From Isoetes taiwanensis (Eukaryota; Streptophyta; Lycopodiopsida; Isoetales; Isoetaceae): a stretch of 64,000 nucleotides of DNA. Shown here in pieces: positions 32,716-44,654 of the stretch. Each line of letters begins with the position of its first letter. Position 1 is the first letter of the stretch. The notes below the pieces were generated by a model that saw only the letters and a program-made list of their open reading frames with translations, did not search any database and was not told where the DNA came from. Made by a program: the position numbers and the translations under genes. The DNA lies in NCBI GenBank assembly GCA_021234155.1, contig JAJEKV010000096.1, positions 2,729,678-2,793,677 of the forward strand, written 5' to 3'.

Positions 32716-33125
32716 GGATGACCGTAAATCTACTCTGGAATGTGGTAACCGGACACATGTCCGGGTTAACCACTGCTACTCAGTTTCTAGCTCAAAAATC
32801 AAGGGTTTTTCCATGTTTTTTCACTGATCTTGCTTGATGAATACTCAAATCTCTTGCTCTTTGGAATGAATGAGGTTTTAAGGGCTGGCAAGGCAATTCT
32901 AATGGTTTTTGAATCGGATTAAACCATTCAAAGAATAAATTACAAGCTCTATTCCAAAATCAACATGTCAGAACCGAGTTTCACGCTCAGTTCGTCGCAT
33001 GGTTATCCCGGCTGAAGAATAGTGGTTAGCTCAGACAAAAACAGTGATTAGCTCGGACACACTGTGGTTAACTCGGACATGTGTTCCGGTTTACCACACC
33101 CCGGAGTAGATTTATGGTCTTCCTT
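32716..33125. mobile_element. MITE with about 55-bp TIRs and subterminal repeats
   Basis: The left arm from GGATGACCGTAAATCTACTC (about 32716) and the right arm, reading inverted as GGAAGACCATAAATCTACTC (ending about 33125), match over about 55 bp through GTGGTAA(A)CCGG, ACACATGTCCG and GTTAACCAC. Inside the right arm, GTGRTTARCTCRGAC is repeated at 33022-33036, 33044-33058 and 33064-33078. Subterminal repeats of this kind are typical transposase-binding sites. There is no coding capacity and no clear target duplication, so the superfamily is unassigned. Confidence 0.6.
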
Positions 33126-33864
33126 TTATTTGTGCTTTTTACAATGGTATGCTTTTGGAAACCCACAAGACAGATTTTGGAGCGCAGGCCACGATGTTGT
33201 TCTTGTCAGCCAGAGCTTCTGATGCAAGTTCAGCGCGAAGTTCGACGCCGGATCTTCATGTAGGCTTTGGCATTGGCATCATTGCTGCCAGAGTAAAGAA
33301 TGCGTATGCATGTGTTTGATTTTTGCCTTAATTAGACCATAGCGAGTTTTTCAAAGGCCCTATTTTGGAAATCTACGAGTCTATCGGCCAGGTGTGCGGC
33401 AACGAGATTGAAGGAAGGAAGCGGATCTGCATGTGGCTGAGGAAGCACATCACGTTTCCATCTGGTGCAGGTTTGAAGGATCTGACTGCAGAAGCTCCAG
33501 GGGATCAACGGCCCGGGGATTTCACCATTAAAATTCCGTATCAAACATGTGCGTGACTGGTTAGGGGTTTTTTTTTTGCCTTACCCGTTCGCATACGGTC
33601 CAAAAATTATACGGGTTCACCAGTGTTGTTTCGGACGTGGTCGTTTGGGGTGCTGTGGGCGGGAACTCCTCACCCGCTTGATACGGTAGGGGTGGTTAAG
33701 ATCCGAAGCTTTGAATCGTAGGGGTCCTTCAAGATCATAGGGGTTTCTGATTTTTTGAATGAACGTTTCTGGTTTTCTGTGCATCCGAACATTGGAAATA
33801 TGCCTAAAGTTTGGTAAACCTCAACCCAGTTTTGACATTTACTATGGTTTTGTCTCGTGACTAG
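33126..33864. other. Region upstream of SBE exons, no clear exon
   Basis: A 63-codon plus frame (33365-33556) and a 60-codon frame across the MITE edge were examined and show no family. The 33560-33760 stretch has repeated TAGGGGT motifs. The expected preceding branching-enzyme exon, with the GYNAVQ and DVVHSH blocks, is absent. Confidence 0.4.
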
Positions 33865-35249
33865 GTTATGAGATTCTTACTGTCAAATCTGCGATGGTGG
33901 ATAGAGGGGTACAAGTTTGATGGGTTTCGATTTGATGGCATAACCTCGATGATGTATACTCACCATGGGCTCCAGGTCTGTCATTCTTTCATTAACTGGC
34001 AGATAATAAGAACATAATTCTCCCGTGCCTTGCATCTGCTTTGTTGGCTTAAGTTAGTGTGTTTCAAGAGGACACTAGAAGGAAAATGTAGTTATCAAGT
34101 GATACCTGATGCATGATATGTTTCAAATTTTTTTTCGGACTACTGCAATTAAGATTCTTCATCTACGATGCAGTTTACACATTTTCCCCTGAGGTTGGTA
34201 TAGTATATTTATGCCTTTGGAGACCCAAGGAACTATGGGAGGAGACCGCTCCAGGCAACACAATATGCATATTATACCATAGTTGGGCCTGCAATCACTG
34301 ACTAAAGCATAAGTGATTTACATTTAGCATTGTAGACAAATGGTGACAGGCATATGGTTGTTTTGGTACTGTTTTAGCATGTCAGAAACATATAAATTGA
34401 GATCTTTAAATCATGCTGAGTCCTATATTAATGCCAATTGATTTATTTACAGACAACGTTTACGGGAAAATATTCAGAGTATTTTGGATTAATGATAGAT
34501 GTCGATGCTATGGTATATTTGATGCTTGCCAATGATCTATTGCATGGCCTATATCCAGATGCAATTACAATTGCAGAAGATGTAAGTATGTTTGCCATCT
34601 TAAATTCCGTTCAACTTCTTGAATTGTTCTTTATTGTGAAACATAGGACTATTTGCTTGGAATGATATTTATGCACAATCCACTTTTCTTACCATTCAAC
34701 TGATATTCTAAAAAATTGAACATATATGTATCTTCGTGCATTTGGGGGCGTTTCTCGCTCCCACTTATTACGACTACAATCCTTGAAGCTCACATGTGGC
34801 TTAGATTATGTTTTAGGAATTGAAGTGATGATACTGCTAACAGCCATGCAAAGATCAAAATGGAGCACTGCTCATACTCCTATTTTTTGACACCTGGCTG
34901 ATAAGGAAATATCTGATTTCTTTGCAGGTCAGTGGGATGCCTACGTTATGCGTCCTGTTTATGAAGGGAGAGTCGGGTTTGATTATCGTATGCAAATGGC
35001 GATTGCTGACAAGTGGATAGAACTTCTATCCAAGTAGGTTATATTGATTGCTAGTGGTTAATTATTTTTACATTGCCCTTGGAATTTATTCTCTGTTATT
35101 ACAGAACGAAGGATGAGGACTGGGACATAGGAAATATAGTTTTTACGTTGACTAATCGGCGTTGGATGGAGAAGTCAGTTGCATATGCAGAAAGTCATGA
35201 TCAGGCTTTGGTTGGGGATAAGACTATTGCGTTTTGGCTCATGGATAAG
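33865..35249 (+). pseudogene. Starch branching enzyme fragment, four exons, one frameshift
   Basis: Exons 33865-33975, 34453-34581, 34928-35033 and 35105-35249, each with AG/GT borders, encode about 130 of the roughly 800 residues of a plastid 1,4-alpha-glucan branching enzyme (GH13), which makes alpha-1,6 branches in starch. All catalytic carboxylates are inside: the nucleophile Asp in [15 protein letters not shown] (exon 1), the acid/base Glu in [10 protein letters not shown] (exons 2-3), and the transition-state Asp in [18 protein letters not shown] (exon 4). Exon 3 has one missing C in a C run near 34950, which shifts the frame between SGMPTLCV and [10 protein letters not shown]. Upstream and downstream SBE exons are missing. 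After the exon-4 donor, only about 20 bp of intron precedes sequence of another gene. This is a captured or truncated gene copy, or less likely a locus damaged by misassembly. Confidence 0.85.
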
Positions 35250-35271
35250 GTCTGCTGATTTGCATTATTCA

Positions 35272-35934
35272 GATTCAACCTGAGGCATTCCGACAGTAAC
35301 ACAACTCCATCCCTGCCAGAGGGATTTACAGACTGTTACTGGAAACTTGAAGATGATAAACCTACTATTTGTTGTACCATGCAAGATTCTATGTCATTTG
35401 AGATAGATCTTGCATGCGCAATCTGTTTGGTAAGTTACAAAGTCTCATGTGAGTATAAATATGTTTTATGTGATAGTAAAAGTGTTGCATGTTTTTACTG
35501 CAGGAGACAGTGTTTGATCCAATTGCGCTTGGATGTGGCCATATATTTTGTAACAGCTGTGCTTGCTCTGCAGCATATGTGCCAACTATTCATGGAACAA
35601 AATCTGCTAGTGGCAACTCAAAATACCCATTGTGTAGACCGGTATATATTCCTTTTCCTCTAGCATAGTGAAGTTGTTTTGGAGATCAAAGTTGACCTAT
35701 ATTTGTCTAATACAGGCAGGGGTGTACCTGGATGCAGTCCACCTAACTGAAGTTAGTCTCTTGATAAGACGCAAGTAGGAATCAGTTTTTGCATTGAAAC
35801 AACTGTTTTTTTCTTTCTTTAGCATGTTTCTCATCCGCAAACAGGTGCAAGGATTATTGGGAAGAGCGGTCGAAGAGAGAAAGCTTAGAGTGTGTCGAAG
35901 GGACAAACAGCTACAGGCTGTCATGGGATTGTAG
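35272..35934 (+). pseudogene. NLA/BAH1-type SPX-RING E3 ligase, C-terminal exons
   Basis: Exons about 35272-35429, 35504-35642, 35716-35774 and 35845-35934 encode the C-terminal third of an SPX-RING ubiquitin ligase of the NLA/BAH1 family, which in angiosperms targets phosphate and nitrate transporters at the plasma membrane. Readable blocks: [60 protein letters not shown], then AGVYLDAVHLTEVSLLIRRK and CKDYWEERSKRE, closing with AVMGL and a stop in another frame. The penultimate zinc ligand is lost: KYPLC where the family has KCPLC. A frameshift occurs near 35870. The N-terminal SPX domain is absent. The first exon follows the last SBE exon by about 22 bp in the same orientation. Confidence 0.8.
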
Positions 35935-37566
35935 ATTACATCATGGATAGTAGCTGGGCTCATTATAAGCATTCGTTTTACACAAATTTATGGAGCAGTT
36001 TTAAGGGCGGTCGGCATCCAAAATGAGTTACATTTTAATAATTGATCATTTAAATCATACAGGTGAATTGAGCATGTCATTCATTTTAGTGTCTAATAGC
36101 CATTGGCAAGGAGCTGATATCTTTTTATTGTTAACAGTTCCTCAAAGAAGGCGAAAACCTTTGTGCCTAGGAAGCCACAATGATGGAGCAAAATATTTGT
36201 TTTGTTTGTTGTTCTTCTAAGCAAAGCTAGAGCTTTGTTTCTGAAACAGGTATTTCTTTTTTCTTTATGCTTCCAGTGCTTCCTAGTTTGATGGCTACAC
36301 CATGCTTAAACTTAAAAGGCAGTTCCGTGCAGGGATATAAATTTCTTTTGTACTCAGTAGCAATGACACAGGAACAGAACATCGCCAGTTAATGGAACTC
36401 ATCTTCGGAGTAGTTTGCCAAAAATTTAAGATGGAATCTACTGCGATCATGTTGTGGATGATCTCTTTGGAAAAGGCATGCATTGTTTGGAAGGTTCAAC
36501 ATGCTGTTTCTCATAGATAAGCCTATGTTAGTGCTTTCATTTCTCTCTAGCACATCAATTTGATATAGACTTGCTTATTTGCAAGCAAACAGGAATAGTG
36601 AGCAGAAAGTCTATGTAGAATGACAAGGAAATGTTGGTAATGAGAGTACAGGAATAGCTTTTATTCACTCCAATGCTAATATCTACCCATTTAGACATTT
36701 AGACATTCCTAAACCCATATGCACCATGTTTTCAAGCTTAAAGTATCCCTAGTACTTTACCATTAAACTACAATTTGAAAACAATCCACTAGTTTAGCCT
36801 TCAAATAGTTTACAACCCCGTCTACAACCCTATACATTCTTACAACTACAATGATCCCGGCAATGTTCATTATTTATTCAACGTAAGGGACACATGCAAT
36901 GAAAATTCTTGCAAGAGATAGATGCAATAGAGTCTTAACCAACGAGACAAGTTTAGACGAGAATGAAGATGCGAGAAATGTCTAGTAAACACATTGTGAA
37001 ATTTTTTTCCTTCTCCACAACCCATTTTTTCTCTGAATAAGGCTACGGCACAAACTCAAGTATAAGATCGGGTAGGGGTATGTAAAACGTAACATAGTCC
37101 GGGCGTATATCTACGGTAGGGGGCAGGGAAACTGGGTTTTCCTATTTACGTATGTAGGGGTTTTCGACCTCCAAAAGTCGTATACAAGGGGTTTTCTGGT
37201 GACCCCTTGCACGCACATGAGGTATCCCCATGTGCCTAGGTGAAATCCCCGGGATCAACGGTAGGGAAAATTGGGCATGGAGCATGCTTTTGCGCTAGCC
37301 ACAGAGCCTTCATATTGCTATGATGCACCGGATTTCTATTGAAGAGGAAATTCCCTTTTGTGCAGAAAGCAAGAACAGAAATGGATTGCTTAATGCTCAT
37401 ATCCACATCAGGAGGAGTTTTGTGCAGGGGTTTGGCCATAGAACAGGAAAACCTATGCTGCAATTTCATAACAGAGCAACAGTAGATGAATTGAAGTTTT
37501 GATGCATACATGGGTAGATGAATTGCTGGCTACAAGCCTTTGATTTGTGTATTTTATATGTGCATA
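35935..37566. other. No supported gene
   Basis: AT-rich sequence with several short frames lacking motifs. 37050-37200 contains repeated GTAGGGG/AGGGGTTTT runs similar in style to 33660-33760, but I could not establish homology. Confidence 0.4.
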
Positions 37567-39891
37567 TCCTTCCTATATAATAAGGAAATGGTGTCTGTCT
37601 GTCTATAACTCCACTCATATGCCACGTGTAATTCCACCCACCTATTTCAATTGGCTCAATCTGAACGGTAGATGGTGTTCTCGAAGTTTCTTGCAAGCTT
37701 GGCATTGAAGCTTCACACATGTTCTAGATGCGAGCATCCAGAAGCTTCTAGAATGTCCCTGCATCATATAAAGCGAGCGGCGAACATTTTCAGGGCAAAA
37801 CCAAAATGGATTTGGTTTCTTTCTTTAGGGTTTCAGGATTCTCGAAGGCGGCGTTGGCGGGTTTCAGGATTCTCAAGGGCGTCGTTAGCCCGATGCTATC
37901 CGCGCCATACCTGCTGACCCGTTGGAGATATCGGCTCTATTGTGAACATGGATTTGAAGTAACGCATCAGTTCGGTGCACTGGAAGCTTCTGCCTGCAAA
38001 TGTTTTTCAAATCATAACGTTTCCTTCCTCACGATACACAGTAGCATAGTTTGAGTAAGACAAGCGCGATCGTTTTAAAGTTTTATCGCTTACTCTCTTA
38101 CGCAACACTAGAGCACATCAAGGCCCAAAAATGCAGGCATTGATCATGCCCTCAAGCTACCAAGCATTAGCTTGCGTGTTTTTTCTTTGCTCACCAGTAG
38201 TTTACAAGAAGATGCATTGGCGACTGAGCCATCTAAGGGGATCGGTACTTTCGTGATTTTGGGCTCATTAGACAACAAGGTTCGACACCTAACGATGCGC
38301 TATGGAGCCATTCTATTCTACTTCTATACGATTATAGGTCTGCCTTTACTTGCGAATGTTTTTCAAAGCATAACGTTTCGTTTCTCTGATACATCTGTAG
38401 CATAGTTTGAGTAACGTTATAGAACCTAATTTACAAACTTTAAGTACCATGAGTGGTTGTAGGCTGCCAGAATATATATTTCTCTTAGGAATTAAATTAA
38501 AAGGGTAGCTTTGAATTTTTACTATGAAGTGTGAAATAGGTTTTATCTGCAGGTACATCTTCAATATAAAGATGTTAAATAATGACAAGATGTTAAGCTA
38601 TATGTTATTTTTTGCATGATAGCTTGCTACCAAAGTTGCCTTTGCATGCCATAATGCCTGAGAAAAGATGCATGCCATAATCTACGAGAAAGATGTTGTG
38701 TAAAAGCAATGATCCAATTCCTCCAACAATGGGTTTGAAAGACAAAAAGCATTATAGAGCGGTGAAATTTTATTCTATCAAGGCAAACAGAGTGCAATTG
38801 TTTGCTAATTTTTTATTCCATCAAGGTGAGAGAGATCGATATTTTTTTTTTTCCAAATGTGGTACAAGGCAAAACTTCAATTATTGTTAAATATGATCAA
38901 AGAAAAATTGCACCAAGTTGGGCTTTAATTCATTTATTGCTTAAGGATTACTTATTTGTTACCATTGCCTGTTACTCTTACCTAGGGGGTCTTCTTTTTG
39001 CAAGGGGAAATTTTCTTTACTATAACGGAGTGCACATATTAATATACAATTTTCACTACAATGAAATGCACACATTAATTGAGCATTTATAATGTAAAAG
39101 CAACTTCATATGTAGACTAAATGAGCTAACATACAATCCCTTAACTGAGCTAACATACAATCCCTATGTACTATGTAATTGTCGTGAGGAGGGACATCCT
39201 ACCCTCAAAAGCTCTAGATGCTCACAGATAAGCACCTCAATTTAGAAGGCTTCTGCAACAATATTTTGAATACTGACACATAAATAGTCATTGTTCCCAC
39301 AATATTCTGAATGCTCATGCATAGATAGTCTTTTTTTTTTTTAATTGAAGGCCATAAACTCATGCATAGATAGTCATTGTCCTAAAGCTACTCTTTCAAC
39401 CTTGCTTCTACACATTGTTCGTATAGATATTGTTGAGAGCAAAGACGCAAAGTAAAACAATGCCGCACACACAAAAAGAATAGGCATCAGAGGAGAAGGA
39501 AGTTAGGCGTGAGAGATAGAGAAAGATATCAAAATAGAAGAGAGAGGCTACTTAAATGAGAGGCCCGGACGGCGACAAGAAAGGCTTGATAGATTTTGCC
39601 AAAGTCTGAGAGAAACGGGAAGGGCACAAATAAAAATAGAGAGATGAGAGGAGGCGTGCTTGGCCCACCGTGCGAGGAAAGGGCCGTGAGTAGGTACAAC
39701 ACCCAACTTGAAGAGACGGATGCAAAACGTGGTTCGAGGTTGACCCGGCAGAGAAAAGGGCCCCGAAGCGGGCTTTTTTGGCGCAATGAGGAGACGTAAA
39801 GGCCAACATATTGAGAGGTTGGTCCGACACGACTCAACAAAGACATGTATACCATGATAATCCTTCAACCTCTGAGAATAGCTCTGGTTGG

Positions 39892-40767
39892 CCATTCAAT
39901 GGACATCGAACCTCGTCATTTGTGGAGAACTAGACCAAGAGTGCAAGTATTGCCATGCACTAACATTTAAACACGATGATATGAAGTCTTTGCCATGATG
40001 GCAAAATTACGCTCCCTCTGTTGAGATCGATACCCCCCACTGCTATACCACTTGCTCATTGGCGATCACCCAAAACGCAAAGAGTTCAAGTCCCACACAG
40101 AATTTACAATAATGCATTGGCGTTTGTGTCATTCGGAGCAGACATACAGGAATTCAAGACACTAGGGCCATACTGCTTTAAGATCCACGGTCAAGTCTAC
40201 CATAGATCTGGGCCTGCTCATCCCGGTGATAATAACGTGTCGCCAAGATATGCCCAGTTATACATTCTGGACATGGACTATGCAAACGAGGAGCGCATGC
40301 AAAATCTGCACAATATAGAGTGCGACAAGGAACTTGAAGCAGCTTGTTTTAAAAATAAGGAATGTGAACCCATTTGCACAAGCTCTACATGCACGAGGTA
40401 GAATACAGTACACGTCGACTGAATGGCACGCAATATTAAGGATGTATTTTAACGATGACAGAACAGGGCTAGAACAATCCTGCATTCATCAATGAGGTCG
40501 CTGTAATATTTCTAAATCCGGATGGGGAACCACCTTTTAATAGAGACATATGCATCCATCAAAAAGCCAACGGCCTAAGGAATATCGCCATTACCAATCC
40601 ATACGTTGATGCTCTTACCTACCCACTGTTAATACCGTCTGGCGACAAGGGGTGGCAAATGAATATGAGAAACCAAGTAGGGGCTTCATCGAGCCAAACG
40701 AGACAAAATGTATCTATGCTTCAATACTACTTATATAGACTAAGCACACGAAGGAATACAGAATTCT
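39892..40767 (+). pseudogene. Helitron Rep N-terminal segment, unit 1
   Basis: An open frame from 40021 to 40401 (126 codons) includes NNALAFVSFGADIQEFKTLG, then GPYCFKIHGQVYHRSGPAHP and YAQLYILDMDYANEERMQN, the conserved N-terminal region of Helitron transposases that precedes the helitron_like_N domain. After a stop the homology continues in other frames to YVDALTYPLLIPSGDKGW (about 40600-40650). This unit ends at the unit 1/2 junction, before the catalytic region, so it cannot make Rep by itself. Confidence 0.8.
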
Positions 40768-42297
40768 CCTTCTATACGATTATAGGTCTGCCTTTACTTG
40801 CGAATGTTTTTCAAAGCATAACGTTTCGTTTCTCTGATACATCTGTAGCATAGTTTGAGTAACGTTATAGAACCTAATCTACAAACTTTAAGTACCATGA
40901 GTGGTTGTAGCTGCAGAATACATATTTCTCTTAGGAATTAAATTAAAAGGGTAGCTTCTGAATTTTTACTATGAAGTGTGAAATAGGTTTTATACCGATG
41001 TACATCTTCCAATATAAAGATGTTAATACATGTTATTTTTGCATGATAGCTTGCTACCAAAGTTGCCTTTGCATGCCATAATGTACAAAAAGATGCATAA
41101 AGATGCTGTAAAAGCAATGATCCAATTCCTCCAACAATGGAGCTGAAAGACAAAAAGCATTATAGAACAGTGAAATTTTATTCTATCAAGGCAAACAAAG
41201 TGCAATTGTTTGCTAATTTTTTTTTATTCCATCAAGGCAGAGAGATCGATAATTTTTTTTTTCCAAATGTGGTACAAGGCAAAACTTCAATTATTGTTAA
41301 ATATGATCAAAGAAAAATTGCACCAAGTTAGGCTTTAATTCATTTATTGCTTAAGGATTACTTATTTGTTACCATTGCCTGTTACTCTTACCTAGGGGGT
41401 CTTCTTTTTGCAAGGGGAAATTTTCTTTACTATAACGGAGTGCACATATTAATATACAATTTTCACTACAATGAAATGCACACATTAATTGAGCATTTAT
41501 AATGTAAAAGCAACTTCATATGTAGACTAAATGACCTAACATACAATCCCTTAACTGAGCTAACATACAATCCCTATGTACTATGTAATTGTCGTGAGGA
41601 GGGACATCCTACCCTGTAAAGCGCTCTAGATGCTCACAGATAAGCACCTCAATTTAGAAGGCTTCTGCAACAATATTTTGAATACTGACACATAAATAGT
41701 CATTGTTCCCACAATATTCTGAATGCTCATGCATAGATAGTCATTGTCCTAAAGCTACTCTTTCAACCTTGCTTCTACACATTGTTCGTCTAGAGATTGT
41801 TGAGAGCAAAGACGCAAAGCAAAACAATGCCGCACAGACAAAAAGAATAGGCATCAGAGGAGAAGGAAGTTAGGGCCAAAACCGAGATAGAGAAAGATAT
41901 CAAAATAGAAGAGAGAGGCTACTTGCAACGAGAGGAAGGCGACGAAATTGGCGACAAGAAAGGCTTGATAGAGCTGCCAAAGTGCGAGGAAACGAGAAGG
42001 GCACAAATAAAAAAAATAGAGAGACGAGGAGGGCGGCCGCGGCTTGGCCCACCGTGGAGAGAGGAAAGGGCCATGAGTAGGTACAACACCCAACTTGAAG
42101 GCGGATGGCGTAAGCGTGGTGCAAAGTTGACCCACGTGCGGAGAAAAGGGCCACGAAAGCGGGCGTTTTTTTAACAAAAACAGGCCGAGACGTCAAGAAG
42201 GCCAACATATTGAGAGTTATACATTACGGTGGACTATGAGGGCTCAACAAAGACATGTATACCGCGATAATCCTTCAACCTACAGAATAGCTCGGAC

Positions 42298-43173
42298 TGG
42301 CCATTCAATGGACATCGAACCTCGTCGCTGTGGAGAACTAGAACAAGAGTGCAAGTATTGCCATGCACTAACATTTAAACACGATGATATGAAGTGCTGC
42401 CATGATGGCAAAATTACGCTCCCTCTGTTGAGATCGATACCCCCACTGCTATACCACTTGCTCATTGGCGATCACCCAAAACGCAAAGAGTTCAAGTCCC
42501 ACACAGAATTTACAATAATGCATTGGCGTTTGTGTCATTCGGAGCAGACATACAGGAATTCAAGACACTAGGGCCATACTGCTTTAAGATCCACGGTCAA
42601 GTCTACCATAGATCTGGGCCTGCTCATCCCGGTGATAATAACGTGTCGCCAAGATATGCCCAGTTATACATTCTGGACATGGACTATGCAAACGAGGAGC
42701 GCATGCAAAATCTGCACAATATAGAGTGCGACAAGGAACTTGAAGCAGCTTGTTTTAAAAATAAGGAATGTGAACCCATTTGCACAAGCTCTACATGCAC
42801 GAGGTAGAATACAGTACACGTCGACTGAATGGCACGCAATATTAAGGATGTATTTTAACGATGACAGAACAGGGCTAGAACAATCCTGCATTCATCAATG
42901 AGGTCGCTGTAATATTTCTAAATCCGGATGGGGAACCACCTTTTAATAGAGACATATGCATCCATCAAAAAGCCAACGGCCTAAGGAATATCGCCATTAC
43001 CAATCCATACGTTGATGCTCTTACCTACCCACTGTTAATACCGTCTGGCGACAAGGGGTGGCAAATGAATATGAGAAACCAAGTAGGGGCTTCATCGAGC
43101 CAAACGAGACAAAATGTATCTATGCTTCAATACTACTTATATAGACTAAGCACACGAAGGAATACAGAATTCT
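42298..43173 (+). pseudogene. Helitron Rep N-terminal segment, unit 2
   Basis: Near-identical to unit 1. Here the upstream frame stays open from 42236 to 42571 and shows a Cys/His cluster (CKYCHALTFKHDDMKCCHDG) before ITLPLLRSIPPLLYHLL; the next block is open from 42523 to 42807. Unit 1 has a frame change in the same place, so the two differ only by indels. It is truncated at the unit 2/3 junction. Confidence 0.8.
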
Positions 43174-44654
43174 CCTTCTATACGATTATAGGTCTGCCTT
43201 TACTTGCGAATGTTTTTCAAAGCATAACGTTTCGTTTCTCTGATACATCTGTAGCATAGTTTGAGTAACGTTATAGAACCTAATCTACAAACTTTAAGTA
43301 CCATGAGTGGTTGTAGCTGCAGAATACATATTTCTCTTAGGAATTAAATTAAAAGGGTAGCTTCTGAATTTTTACTATGAAGTGTGAAATAGGTTTTATA
43401 CCGATGTACATCTTCCAATATAAAGATGTTAATACATGTTATTTTTGCATGATAGCTTGCTACCAAAGTTGCCTTTGCATGCCATAATGTACAAAAAGAT
43501 GCATAAAGATGCTGTAAAAGCAATGATCCAATTCCTCCAACAATGGAGCTGAAAGACAAAAAGCATTATAGAACAGTGAAATTTTATTCTATCAAGGCAA
43601 ACAAAGTGCAATTGTTTGCTAATTTTTTTTTATTCCATCAAGGCAGAGAGATCGATAATTTTTTTTTTCCAAATGTGGTACAAGGCAAAACTTCAATTAT
43701 TGTTAAATATGATCAAAGAAAAATTGCACCAAGTTAGGCTTTAATTCATTTATTGCTTAAGGATTACTTATTTGTTACCATTGCCTGTTACTCTTACCTA
43801 GGGGGTCTTCTTTTTGCAAGGGGAAATTTTCTTTACTATAACTTGGGTGCACATATTAATATACAATTTTCACTACAATGAAATGCACACATTAATTGAG
43901 CATTTATAATGTAAAAGCAACTTCATATGTAGACTAAATGACCTAACATACAATCCCTTAACGAGCTAACATACAATCCCTATGTACTATGTAATTATTG
44001 AGGAGGGAGGGACATCCTACCTGTAAAGCTCTAGATGCTCAGAGATAAGCACCTCAATTTAGAAGGCTTCGCAACAATATTTTGAATCTTGACACATAAA
44101 TAGTCATTGTTCCCCACAATATTCTCAATGCTCATGCATAGATAGTCATTGTCCTAAAGCTTCTCTTTCAACCTTGCTTCTACATTGTTCGTCTAGAGAT
44201 TGTTGAGAGCAAAGACATAAAGCAAAACAATGCATACGAGATTAAAAAGAATAGGCATCGAGGAGAAGGAAGGAAGTTAAGTCTGCGAGATAGAGAAAGA
44301 TATCAAAATAGAAGAGAGGCTACTGCAAATGGTAGAGGCCTTGGACGCGGCGACAAGAAAGGCTTGATAGAGCTGCCAAAGTCTGAGGAAACGAAAGGGC
44401 ACAAATAAAAATAGAGAGACAGAGGGAGGCGTGCTTGGCCCGAGAGGCGAGGAAAGGGCCATGAGTAGGTACAACACCCAACTTGAAGAGGCGGATCACG
44501 TAGCGTGGTGCGGGTTGACCCGAGGTGCGAGAAAAGGGCCCTGGCGGGGCTTTTGGCGTAGCAGACGTGAGAAGGCCAACATATTGAGAGGTCGGGCCGC
44601 AGGCTCAACAAAGACATGTATACGCGATAATCCTTCAACCTACGAATAGCTCTG

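Noticed and set aside
39529-39895. Overlapping minus-strand ORFs of 92-115 codons
   Set aside because: Located in the non-coding leader of the Helitron repeat unit. Frames are not conserved in the other units (41854-42208, 44303-44668).
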